This document shows, piece by piece, positions 18,880-27,452 of a stretch of DNA of 64,000 nucleotides (position 1 is its first letter; every line of letters starts with the position of its first letter). Source of the DNA: Sinorhizobium sp. RAC02 (GTDB lineage: Bacteria > Pseudomonadota > Alphaproteobacteria > Rhizobiales > Rhizobiaceae); the NCBI RefSeq assembly GCF_001713395.1, contig NZ_CP016451.1, positions 62,001-126,000 of the forward strand. The letters run 5' to 3'. The translations under genes were made by a program, and so were the position numbers. Below the pieces are notes generated by a model that saw only the letters and a program-made list of their open reading frames with translations, had not been told where the DNA came from and searched no databases.

Positions 18880-19144
18880 ATGCGACTTGCGCCCGCCGTT
18901 GTGCGGAAGCCCACTTCAACGGCTTCCAAACAGAGTGACGTTCGAAATGCCCCTTGCCCTGGACGATGAGAGTTCGAAAGCCAATACGTTTCGCAGGCCT
19001 TGGATGGGGAAGGCGCATGAAAGAGGTTAATGCCGTGCATTCGGCGCAATTTAAATTTCGTTTCTGTCATGATCTCCAAACCGGCGTGATCATCAGACGC
19101 CGCACAAGGATCAATCGGCACATGCGCAAACGCGAGGAATGACA

Positions 19145-20281
19145 ATGTCTGTACTGGCACGAACCGCAAATCCCCTGATCGGAGCGTGGCTTGCACTCGC
19201 GGTCACGACGGCACAGCCGAGCGCGGAAGAGGCCAGCTCGACCGATAAAGGCTGGGTTACGAAGCACTTCGATTTCGGAGCAGAGAATCTCGCTTTCGAG
19301 GCCGCCGTTCCCGCCGATGCTTCGGTCGAAACGACCACGATGCCGCCCCGCGAGGCGGGCACCTTGGGCAGGATCATGATCGTGGGCAAGATCTATCCCG
19401 CAAAGGCCGGCACGCCCGTCGAGGTCACGATCCAGGCCCTCGATCTCACCGCGCCCGCGGCTGCGTCGCGTGTCTGTAAGCATGAGGCTGAGATCGCCGG
19501 CTATACGCTCCGCGCCAGGCGCGCTGAGCCCGACCTTTCGGACGCGGAGCTGTTCGCAACGAAGTCGGATGGAAGCCGACCGATCGGTGGTGTCTTCAGC
19601 CGATGCATGACGCGCGGCAACAAGATGCTCGTCACTCATTTCCTGTTCGATGTCAGCGGCGTGATGGACAAGGACGAGCTCGACGTCCGGGCAAACCAGG
19701 CGCAAAACTACTACGAGACCTTCATTTCCAGCATCGTCTTCGCCGATGGCCATTCGCCCGGCTATCGCAATATGATGCGAGAGATCCCTGTGACGATCGG
19801 CACGGACAACATGACGCTGAGCGTCCCCGACGTCTGGCAGGTTCCGATCAACGATCTTCGCGGACCTCTGCCGGCCGAACTGCACCTGCTTCGCAAGAAC
19901 AGCAGCGGCGAAGACACGGGGCTCCTTTGGCTCGCAGTACAGGAGAGGAAGGAGCAACCCGATCTGGAGAAACTCGGCCCCACGCTCATCGGTGACTACT
20001 TTGTCCAACAGTCGCCTGATGCCGAACGTCCGGTGCTGCTTCAGGGCAGCGAGGATCCGGACATGCGCGAATCTGGCGTCGCCTCCCGCAGCTTCCGCTT
20101 TTCCACGAAGAACAAGGCAGGTGAGGATGTAGGAGAGGTTCTTGCTGCGCTCTTTTGGCACGATGGACGTCTTTATGTGCTCAGCCTATGGTCACGCTGG
20201 TTGCCGACGGCTGACCGCAACACGTTCTTCTCGCGCCTGCCGGGGCTGACGGCCTATGACCTGATCAGCGCAAACTCGTAA
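19145..20281 (+). CDS. Exported uncharacterised protein
   Basis: A 378-residue protein with a probable signal peptide (ending about AQPSAEEA, residue 30). GAGGA lies 6 bases before the ATG at 19145, so I prefer it to the ATG at 19139. The mature protein appears to have two similar halves, each with a beta-rich segment ending in a solvent-exposed helix (NYYETFISSIVFADG and RNTFFSRLPGLTAYDL). I do not recognise the family. It continues the block of exported proteins 17114-20281, but its own upstream gap of 265 bp suggests a separate promoter. Confidence 0.65.
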   Translation: MSVLARTANPLIGAWLALAVTTAQPSAEEASSTDKGWVTKHFDFGAENLAFEAAVPADASVETTTMPPREAGTLGRIMIVGKIYPAKAGTPVEVTIQALDLTAPAAASRVCKHEAEIAGYTLRARRAEPDLSDAELFATKSDGSRPIGGVFSRCMTRGNKMLVTHFLFDVSGVMDKDELDVRANQAQNYYETFISSIVFADGHSPGYRNMMREIPVTIGTDNMTLSVPDVWQVPINDLRGPLPAELHLLRKNSSGEDTGLLWLAVQERKEQPDLEKLGPTLIGDYFVQQSPDAERPVLLQGSEDPDMRESGVASRSFRFSTKNKAGEDVGEVLAALFWHDGRLYVLSLWSRWLPTADRNTFFSRLPGLTAYDLISANS

Positions 20282-20404
20282 AGATGATGACGGAGGACCG
20301 ATAGCTGCATGTCCAGGCTGGGATTCCCGTTCCTCAAGCTTCAGCGAAAACCTTGGCCCAAGCCGTCCGTTTTGATGGGCGCGCAGGCGCAACACTGAAT
20401 ATAT

Positions 20405-21124
20405 ATGAGACTTGACATGACGAACATGGCGCAGAACCGGCCTATTGAGACAGCTCTACCGAACCGTCCGATCCGTAAGCCCGTCTTTCAGGAGGTGCTT
20501 GGCGAGGACTGGCACCACCTTGGCGAGATTGTCAGGCGTCACTACTTCTTGCGCGCCTTCAGCGACGATTATATCTGCGTGAAAGGCACGATGCACGAGG
20601 TATGGCACGGTGCTGTAGCCAGGCTGCTGATCCCATTCGCCCGGATATTCGGTGCGCTGGTACCTTATCGCGGTAAAGATGTTCCGGTAGAGGTCCACTA
20701 CAACGTAAAGCCCAACGACGGTGCCATTCATTGGGATCGGGTGTTCCACTTCGCCGGGCGTCCACCCTTCCATTTCCGCTCCCATATGCAGCATGCCGGC
20801 GGCAACAGCGTGATCGAGTTCGTGCGTTTCGGAGTGGGAATGCGACTGAAAGTGACCGCGGAGGACGGCGCGCTCGTGTTCCGCGGCGAGGGCTATATCT
20901 GGCGGCTGTTCGGCGTCGATGTGCCCCTGCCGATAGGACTCATGCTCGGTCGCGCCTATGTCGAGGAACGACCGGTGGATGCCGAGCGCTTCAGCATGCG
21001 CATGACGTTGACCCATCCCCTGCTCGGCGAATTGTTCCGTTACAGCGGCAGCTTTGCGCTCGGCGACGAAAGCGCCGCATTGTCGGGTGCACCGGAGACC
21101 ATGGGACCGAGCGTTCCGCGATAG
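20405..21124 (+). CDS. DUF4166 domain protein
   Basis: A 239-residue soluble protein covering a DUF4166 domain: FQEVLGEDWHHLGEIVRRH, the HEVWHG segment, LIPFARIFGALVP, WDRVFHFAG, and a final LTHPLLGELFRYSGSF. DUF4166 domains often occur fused to or next to saccharopine dehydrogenase-like or SDR proteins and may bind lipids or hydrophobic ligands; the function is not known. The first ATG is used; 20417 is an alternative. It stands alone between unrelated genes. Confidence 0.75.
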   Translation: MRLDMTNMAQNRPIETALPNRPIRKPVFQEVLGEDWHHLGEIVRRHYFLRAFSDDYICVKGTMHEVWHGAVARLLIPFARIFGALVPYRGKDVPVEVHYNVKPNDGAIHWDRVFHFAGRPPFHFRSHMQHAGGNSVIEFVRFGVGMRLKVTAEDGALVFRGEGYIWRLFGVDVPLPIGLMLGRAYVEERPVDAERFSMRMTLTHPLLGELFRYSGSFALGDESAALSGAPETMGPSVPR

Positions 21125-21218
21125 GCGGAAAGCAACCCGATCCGTTGATGCGCGACCACAACGCGAAGCGACAGAGGGCACCCGCATCCTCCTGATCTGC
21201 GGGTGCCGGCATCTTTCC

Positions 21219-21500
21219 TCAGTCCCCGGACGCATAGAGAAGTGAGATGTCGCGATGGTGCGATTGGCACCGCGCACCCTCAGACTTCACCACTGCGCGT
21301 TTTGGCTCAAGCACAATCACACACCCATTTTTATAGCTGTACGCCCTATCGCCACCGCTAAGGATTTTTTGCACCGGCACCTCATCCATTGGCCTCTGGT
21401 CTGTATCGGCGGTACCAACGGCGGTGATGTTCGGTTCGGCTGAGCAGGCCATGAGGGTTGCGATGAGCGGCAAAGCGAGGGTTGCGGATCGGGACTTCAT
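21219..21500 (-). CDS. Small lipoprotein
   Basis: A 93-residue protein with a lipoprotein signal: positively charged start, hydrophobic core and lipobox LMAC with Cys at residue 19. The mature part has two further cysteines (NGCVIV, ARCQS) and no family that I recognise. GGAGAAGCCA precedes the ATG at 21500. It should be anchored to an outer or inner membrane face. Confidence 0.65.
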   Translation of the reverse strand: MKSRSATLALPLIATLMACSAEPNITAVGTADTDQRPMDEVPVQKILSGGDRAYSYKNGCVIVLEPKRAVVKSEGARCQSHHRDISLLYASGD

Positions 21501-21644
21501 TGGCTTCTCCTGAATTTAAAATCAGGTTGACACCAAGATAGGTCAAAACCGGGGCAGGGGAAGACGCCCCTTCGAAGCATCGATGCGAACGAGCTCATGC
21601 GTGCATAGATAAAAAGCAGGTATGAAATCGCGAGATGTTTAAGT

Positions 21645-21968
21645 TCAGGTCGATGTGCTGAAATAGATGGCCGCTACGCCGGCGAGCAAGGCCAGAAGGA
21701 AGCTGCCGATCACGATATGCGAAAGCTGGCGGGCCGTCAGCCCCATCCCCCAGCGGCCGCCAATGAGGCCGATGGCGAGCAGATAGACCAGGGAGGAGAC
21801 GAGAGGCTGCTCAATGTCCGCCAGTTCCCCGATAACGAACTGTATGAGCGAAGCAATCGCTGCAAGCAATGCACCCTTCCAGACTGGAGCTTTTGAAAGG
21901 CGCGCACCCAGTGCGCCCCCCACGATACCGCCGACGGTGCCCGCAGCCACGATTACGTACTCATTCAT
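21645..21968 (-). CDS. Small integral membrane protein
   Basis: A 107-residue protein with about four transmembrane helices and a glycine-rich first helix (GTVGGIVGGALGARLS). It resembles small hypothetical membrane proteins but I cannot place it in a family. GAGG lies upstream of the ATG at 21968. It is co-oriented with the lipoprotein gene, separated by 144 bp. Confidence 0.6.
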   Translation of the reverse strand: MNEYVIVAAGTVGGIVGGALGARLSKAPVWKGALLAAIASLIQFVIGELADIEQPLVSSLVYLLAIGLIGGRWGMGLTARQLSHIVIGSFLLALLAGVAAIYFSTST

Positions 21969-22553
21969 CGAAACCTCGCTGCTTAAAGGTCAACGCCCCT
22001 GCGCCTTGTCGTCAACGACACGACTATGGGATACCTTCGTCGAGAAATGCAATGCGGAAGATGCCGAAGCCTATTACCGACGCCGCGGCGCCGGCGGCCA
22101 CCTCTCTGTCCACCATCATCCCGCATCCATGCAACCCAACGCCGGTCAGTGCGACCAAGGACGCCCGCGAAGGAGGCCGCCCAACATCTGGATGTTCCGT
22201 CCCCCTCAAGGCCACATGCAATGACGGCGCCGAAGCCGCATGTCGGCCGACCTATCGAGAAGACCAGTCGGTGGGCGCAATTTTTGGGTTAGCTTTGACG
22301 TATGTATCACCTTCGGGCAAAACTGGGGCCAAAGCGGTTCATGCTGGCCCTGCGCGGATGAGGCGGTCCGTCGTTGCATCGAGCGAGGAATTTTACATGA
22401 CCTTGGATCAATCCCACACAAATGCATTTGTCTTCGGGCGTGTATCCTCGATTTTCGCGATAGGGGACTGTGGCCGAGAGAAGGTGTTTGCGTTCAGAGT
22501 TGTCTTGCAAAGCAAAGACTGCGTCGGGCTTCGTGCCATGGGAAGGTGAGCGT
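21969..22553. other. Intergenic region, no confident gene
   Basis: Frames on both strands overlap here, including a minus-strand stretch at 22024-22221 with a protein-like segment (SLVALTGVGLHGCGMMVD), but none has a good start site. A perfect 14-bp palindrome ACAAATGCATTTGT lies at 22418-22431. A half-copy of the palindromic repeat (CTCGATTTTCGCGATAG) lies at 22447-22463. Confidence 0.45.
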
Positions 22554-24590
22554 ATGACCTCACTCGACGGGCTGGTGAAAGCCCTTTCGGATTGCCTCGA
22601 AGCAGACGCGACGGACGAAGCCCTGATCGCCCTGATCGCCCGTCCGTTCGAAATCGCCTCGCTCGAGACCGGTCAGCAACCACAGCTGGCACTCGGTGTC
22701 GCGGCCACGTTGATGGCCGGGGCCCTGCTCCGCTTAGGTCGGCACGGAGAGGTTGCCCCCCTGTTCATCAGATTGAACGATGAGCTTTCGCCGCCCGGCC
22801 GGAAGGGCGAAGGCTATTGGCGCCTGCTGAATCCCTTCCATTTCCTGCCTGCGCCGCTGATCGACGCGGCCCTTGCTCTTCAGGACCAAACGCTGGCCGT
22901 CAGCCTGCTCAACGGAAGTGTCAAGGAGTTGACCCGGGCAAAGCCCGTCTCCGATCCCCTCGTGTCACAGCTTCTGGCGCACCCGAAGGCGGCAAGCTAT
23001 GGCCCGTTTCACATCGATGTCGCCTGGTTGCTCGACCGGCATGAGCATGCCCTGGGTCTCGGGGAACTGGATCATAGACTTGTGGACGTGCAGAAATTCC
23101 ATGCGGGCTATGTGCAAAGCGCGCTCCTCGCAGAGGCGCCGCAGCGTGCCATGCCGCTGATAGAGCAAGAGCTGGAGTGGTATCTGTCGTGCCCGGTCCT
23201 CGACACGAGCCATTTCGAGTTCAACGCCATCTGCACGCTGGCTACGCTCGGCCAATTTGACGAGGCTTTGTCGTCGGCCAAGCGGCTTGTTCGTCGGGGT
23301 TACCACCTGCCGTGGCGGTTTTCGCTGGAAATCGCTGAGCGCATGGCGTGGACACAGGCGATGCGGCAGAACGACTGGCTGGCGGAGTTGGCGGAAACTC
23401 CTGCCTATCAGCGCTTTCTGATGGAAGACTCGCCCGGGCCTCTGTTGGACGAGGCCCCCGAGGGCAATCCGCTTTGCCTGGTTAAGGACGGCGTGTGGAC
23501 TGGCAAGAAGGATAAACGCTGCGTCCTGTCGCGAAAGCCGATCAAGCCCGGTGAGCCTGTCGTGCGATTCCGGAAACTGTTCTGCCGCGCCTCCGATGGA
23601 GGTTTGGAGATGGCAACCCGGGAGGTCTTCGAGGCGTCGGCCTGGCAGACGGCGCGGGAACAGTTCGAAAACGATGCCATACCGCTCCGGCTGCTCTTTC
23701 CGCGCAATGCGACCGTGGATGCGAAACTCGACGGCGCACCATACATCCATTCCATCGCCCACGATCTGGCGCGCGATCCGGGCTCTCTCAATATCGCACA
23801 AGTGGTGGCCGCCATCGCGGATCATGCGCCCCCGCCGATCGCTTACAGCTGGGACAAGGGCAATGGTCTGGATCGATGGACCCCGGCATTCCCACCGCTC
23901 GCGGGCGCCGACGGTCATGGCGATGCCGTCAATATGACTTGGCGGCTGATCAAGGCAGGCTTTCGCGAACAGATCATCGAGGCGGCTCAAGCGCTACCTC
24001 AAGCGAAGGCAGACAAGGTGTTCGCCATGATCGCGACTTTCGACGATTTCCGCCTGCGGCAGGCGGCGGCCACCCACTTCGATCTTCCCGATCTACCTCG
24101 CATAATGGCTGTAGCGTTTAAGGACCGTCTGGCGTTGGAGGATCACGAGGTGCTGGCCGTGTTCGGTTCTGACAATACGCGTTATCGCGTCGGACTGACG
24201 GCTGCGATGCAAGCCTATGGGTTGCACCTCTATTCAAACTATCGGCCTAAACCCGACTGGTTTCTTGCTGGCCTTAGGCATTACGTCAATGCCGGTGGTT
24301 CTGCTTTGCTTTATTTTTTGATCGATCACCCCGAGGAGGATCCGGTTCTCGACACCATTGTCGTAAAAGGTTGGCTACCGGACAAGTGTGGTGGGAACAC
24401 TGACGAATACGCCAACACCAGGCCGTTCTATCTGCGGGCCGCCCTGTTCCACCTTGCCCGGCACAAACCCGAGCAGCTCGATGCATGGCTCACGCCGGTC
24501 GCAGTCGCGCGCTGGAGCGGCATGGCTTACGATCGGGAAACATTGCGCCTCATCAAAAAGCGTCGGCGGAGTGGTCATGATGTCCTCTGA
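22554..24590 (+). CDS. Large uncharacterised protein
   Basis: A 678-residue soluble protein that I do not recognise. The N-terminal 330 residues are helical with TPR/HEAT-like character. A middle segment around residues 340-370 (DKRCVLSRKPIKPGEPVVRFRKLFCRA) has a Cys pair that could be a small zinc-ribbon. The C-terminal part (about 480-670) is again helical and ends in a Lys/Arg-rich tail. GGAAGGTGAGCG precedes the ATG at 22554. It lies 48 bp upstream of a polytopic membrane protein with which it probably forms a pair. Confidence 0.7.
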   Translation: MTSLDGLVKALSDCLEADATDEALIALIARPFEIASLETGQQPQLALGVAATLMAGALLRLGRHGEVAPLFIRLNDELSPPGRKGEGYWRLLNPFHFLPAPLIDAALALQDQTLAVSLLNGSVKELTRAKPVSDPLVSQLLAHPKAASYGPFHIDVAWLLDRHEHALGLGELDHRLVDVQKFHAGYVQSALLAEAPQRAMPLIEQELEWYLSCPVLDTSHFEFNAICTLATLGQFDEALSSAKRLVRRGYHLPWRFSLEIAERMAWTQAMRQNDWLAELAETPAYQRFLMEDSPGPLLDEAPEGNPLCLVKDGVWTGKKDKRCVLSRKPIKPGEPVVRFRKLFCRASDGGLEMATREVFEASAWQTAREQFENDAIPLRLLFPRNATVDAKLDGAPYIHSIAHDLARDPGSLNIAQVVAAIADHAPPPIAYSWDKGNGLDRWTPAFPPLAGADGHGDAVNMTWRLIKAGFREQIIEAAQALPQAKADKVFAMIATFDDFRLRQAAATHFDLPDLPRIMAVAFKDRLALEDHEVLAVFGSDNTRYRVGLTAAMQAYGLHLYSNYRPKPDWFLAGLRHYVNAGGSALLYFLIDHPEEDPVLDTIVVKGWLPDKCGGNTDEYANTRPFYLRAALFHLARHKPEQLDAWLTPVAVARWSGMAYDRETLRLIKKRRRSGHDVL

Positions 24591-24638
24591 CAAATTCGGT
24601 TCAAATGCAGTCACACTGAATAGAGAAAAGGTTTGACG

Positions 24639-25763
24639 ATGGATAAGATGGCACCCACGTCTCACGAGGTGGAATGGACGCTGGCTGATTTCCTAAGCAC
24701 GTATCGCTACTGGGCCGTCTTTCTATCTTCCCTGTTTCTGGCGATTGCCGGAGGAGGGTTTGGCGCAATGCTCCCTTTGATCTTACAATCGAATGGCAGC
24801 AGCACCCAGGCGATCGGGATCTTCTATTTCGCCTCCACAGTCGGCTGGATTGTCGGCGCGTTCCTCGCTTTCGTCGTCGCGAGCCGCAATGGTCGCCCGG
24901 CGTTGATTGTGCCTTTAGTCTTCTGCGCTGTCTTTGCCGCCGGTTTGGTCTCAGCGCCCGCGCTGTGGGGATCACCAATGTTTCTGTTTGCGTTTGGCTT
25001 AGTGTTGGGCACTGTTCGGGCGGTTTATCCGCTTGCGATCGCCATCTTTCTGGCCGGAGGGCGTCCAGGCAAAATCGACTTCGGCTGCGCTCTGGCTCTC
25101 ATGTCAACGACGATACTGGCCTCAGGCTTTGCTCCGATCGGCGCGTCGTTGCTGTATGCACTCGACCAGGGGGGCCTGCCTCTCGTCCTGGGTTTCCTCG
25201 CTTGCCTGACGCTTGCTGTCATACTCCTGCTGCCCGCCGGACAGCTCGCCTTCGACGAACCGCCGGTTGCGCGACATAAGCCGCTAGCGCCCCGGCGGCG
25301 CCCACCTCTCCTGGTCGCAATCATCCTGCTTTTCCCGCCGATCCTGATACTTGTGACGGTGCTCGGCGTCTATCTGTCTCAGGCGAGTGGTTTCGACGTC
25401 ACCTATTCTCCGGTGATGCTCCTTGTTTCCATTCTCGTCCTCGGCATTTGCATTGCCGCCTTTATCTATCTTTCCTATTGGGTCTATCGCATCCACGGCG
25501 AGCTGGCCGGCGCTCGACCGTCCCGGCGTTTGCTCACGCCGCTTGCTGCCATGTTCATCGCGATCCTGGTGCCGCTCGGATTGCCGATCCTCATCATGAC
25601 TCTCGGCGATCTTCTCAACGATCGCGCGCGCGAAAGAGGCGAAGGACGGCTGGTCTCCATCGCCTGGCTCGCCGTCTGGAGCCTCATCCTGCCGCCGGTT
25701 GCCATCGCAATGATCCAGAATGCCGCAAATACCAGCTATGGCATGGGCCCGGACATGGCTTAA
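24639..25763 (+). CDS. Polytopic membrane protein (partly MFS-like)
   Basis: A 374-residue protein with roughly ten to eleven transmembrane helices. Residues 25-200 resemble the first half of an MFS transporter (FFYFASTVGWIVGAFLAF-like second helix pair). The second half lacks MFS signatures and has an Arg-rich cytoplasmic loop (ARHKPLAPRRRPP, about 208-223). A substrate cannot be named. AAAAGG lies upstream of the ATG at 24639. The gene follows the large protein gene by 48 bp and ends facing the DUF1963 gene. Confidence 0.6.
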   Translation: MDKMAPTSHEVEWTLADFLSTYRYWAVFLSSLFLAIAGGGFGAMLPLILQSNGSSTQAIGIFYFASTVGWIVGAFLAFVVASRNGRPALIVPLVFCAVFAAGLVSAPALWGSPMFLFAFGLVLGTVRAVYPLAIAIFLAGGRPGKIDFGCALALMSTTILASGFAPIGASLLYALDQGGLPLVLGFLACLTLAVILLLPAGQLAFDEPPVARHKPLAPRRRPPLLVAIILLFPPILILVTVLGVYLSQASGFDVTYSPVMLLVSILVLGICIAAFIYLSYWVYRIHGELAGARPSRRLLTPLAAMFIAILVPLGLPILIMTLGDLLNDRARERGEGRLVSIAWLAVWSLILPPVAIAMIQNAANTSYGMGPDMA

Positions 25764-25773
25764 CGCTTTCTGC

Positions 25774-27327
25774 CTAACCTGAGAGAAGAACACAGCGGTC
25801 GAACCGCCCGGCTGCAACGTCGATGGCGGGAGCCATGATGACAAGGTCGTCGGCATCCCAGAAAACGCGGCCGGTCGCCGATCCTGCGCGCAGCCGGACA
25901 AGAACGATCCATTGGGATGGGTCGCTGAGCTCCGGCAAGTCCATGGAGACATCGGCAGTTACCGCCTCGTCTCGGCAGTCGATACCTCCGCGGATCGTTG
26001 CGTGACCGAGCATCTGATGGATTTGAGGCGTTCCCGAGCCTGCAAGCGGGCCCGTCAACGCACGCTCGAATGCCTCATGCGTATCAGTCAGGTCGTCGAG
26101 CGAACCAGCCTTCGTTTCCTCGATCCTCGTTTCGGCAACCGCGGCATTGAAGGATCGGGTTCGCCGGGGTCTCAAACGCGCATATGCCGTCGTCGCCCAG
26201 CGTTCGTCCGACAGCGCGTCGAAGGTGGATCCAGGTTCGCCGACTGCCCACACGGGATCAGGCGTATGCGCAAAGCTGAGCGTTCCGTCGGCTAGCAATT
26301 CCGCCGTGACAAGGTCTCCTTCGGTATGCGGCAAGGGACCGGCCGGTGTATCAGGGTCGAGATCCGCGGCAATCGCGACCGCGGCGGCAGAGGCCTCGAT
26401 GAGGGCTTCCGTCATTGGATGACGCACAAGAGACGCGCCGGGCGGCGTGTAGACGACATCGAGAAGCAGGGCATCGTCGTGCACGAAAAAGGATAAAAGA
26501 CCCTCGTCCGGCAGAGGCTGCATCGGCCCGCACATAGCCTTGATCTCGGCGAGATTGATCTGCATCAGAAACGGATGGCGCATTCCGCGCTCATTGCTCG
26601 GCCACATGTCCGCCGGCAGGTCAGGCCCGCCGCCGATGCGGCTGGCAGCCAAGGGCGCCTCTTCGCCGAAGGGCTCCTCTACCAGCGCCAGGGCGTCCAT
26701 CCAGAACTGCGACACCGCCGACGGCCCACTTTCTCCTAAAGCTGCGGCGAAGCGTTCTTCCCAGACGATATCCCCAGCATCGGGATCGACAGTTTCCGAT
26801 CCCTGTCCTGCATCGATGGCCGCTAGGGTCGCTTGGCGGGCCTTTTCCTGGCCGTGAAACTGCGACCGAAGCGTTTTTTCGCCGATGCGATCACTGCGCG
26901 CCTGCAGACCTTGCATAAGCGCCATGAAACCAGTCTCGACGGCGTCTCTTTCGCTTGTTGACGAGCGCCAGCCGAATGCCCACACGCGGTTGTCCCGACC
27001 CCGAACGATGGTCACACCTGCCGTCACGGACGGTCCGGTCCCCGTGCCGTAGCGTCCTTCGCGTCCAAGCACTTGAACGGGGGTTAGAGTCCATTCGTCT
27101 GGACCGTTCGGCCCGATCAAATCTGCGGAAACCTCCGCGAACATCGCTTCGGCTTCCCATGGCTTGTCAGCATCTCGTGCGAACACGAAGAGCAGCGGTC
27201 GCTCCGACCCGCTCGGATGAGGGCGCAGATCGAAGCGCTCGAGTTCACGTGCAACGACGTCCGGAAATCCGAAAGGTGCTGTGAAAACGAAGTCGCGTGT
27301 CATCCATCTGTGTGGTCGTAAGGCCAT
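25774..27327 (-). CDS. DUF1963 family protein with N-terminal extension
   Basis: A 517-residue cytoplasmic protein. The N-terminal 170 residues form an extra domain (FVFTAPFGFPDVVARELERFDL; GTGTGPSVTAGVTIVRGRDNRVWAFGW) that looks like a suppressor-of-fused or phage-type fold but is unassigned. From about residue 215 a DUF1963/YwqG domain follows: SRIGGGPDLPADMWPS, FLMQINLAEI, DEGLLSFFVHDD, PPGASLVRHP, and a C-terminal HQMLGHATIRGG. The ATG at 27327 has AAGAAGGACG upstream. It is convergent with the membrane protein gene, with 10 bp between the stops. Confidence 0.8.
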   Translation of the reverse strand: MALRPHRWMTRDFVFTAPFGFPDVVARELERFDLRPHPSGSERPLLFVFARDADKPWEAEAMFAEVSADLIGPNGPDEWTLTPVQVLGREGRYGTGTGPSVTAGVTIVRGRDNRVWAFGWRSSTSERDAVETGFMALMQGLQARSDRIGEKTLRSQFHGQEKARQATLAAIDAGQGSETVDPDAGDIVWEERFAAALGESGPSAVSQFWMDALALVEEPFGEEAPLAASRIGGGPDLPADMWPSNERGMRHPFLMQINLAEIKAMCGPMQPLPDEGLLSFFVHDDALLLDVVYTPPGASLVRHPMTEALIEASAAAVAIAADLDPDTPAGPLPHTEGDLVTAELLADGTLSFAHTPDPVWAVGEPGSTFDALSDERWATTAYARLRPRRTRSFNAAVAETRIEETKAGSLDDLTDTHEAFERALTGPLAGSGTPQIHQMLGHATIRGGIDCRDEAVTADVSMDLPELSDPSQWIVLVRLRAGSATGRVFWDADDLVIMAPAIDVAAGRFDRCVLLSG

Positions 27328-27452
27328 GGCACGTCCTTCTTCTTGCAACATTTCGAAGCTAACACACCTATGTTTCGTGGGTCCACGCCGTGCGATCTCG
27401 ATTGTCTGTCCGGAGTGGTTCCATCCACCATACGCTTGAGGGACGATGTTTC

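Noticed and set aside
22024..22221. Small minus-strand gene in the 22-kb gap
   Set aside because: It has a protein-like stretch but no good start, and competing plus-strand frames; left as unresolved.
8858..22463. CRISPR array
   Set aside because: The repeats are spaced by whole genes, differ in sequence and orientation, and no cas gene is present.
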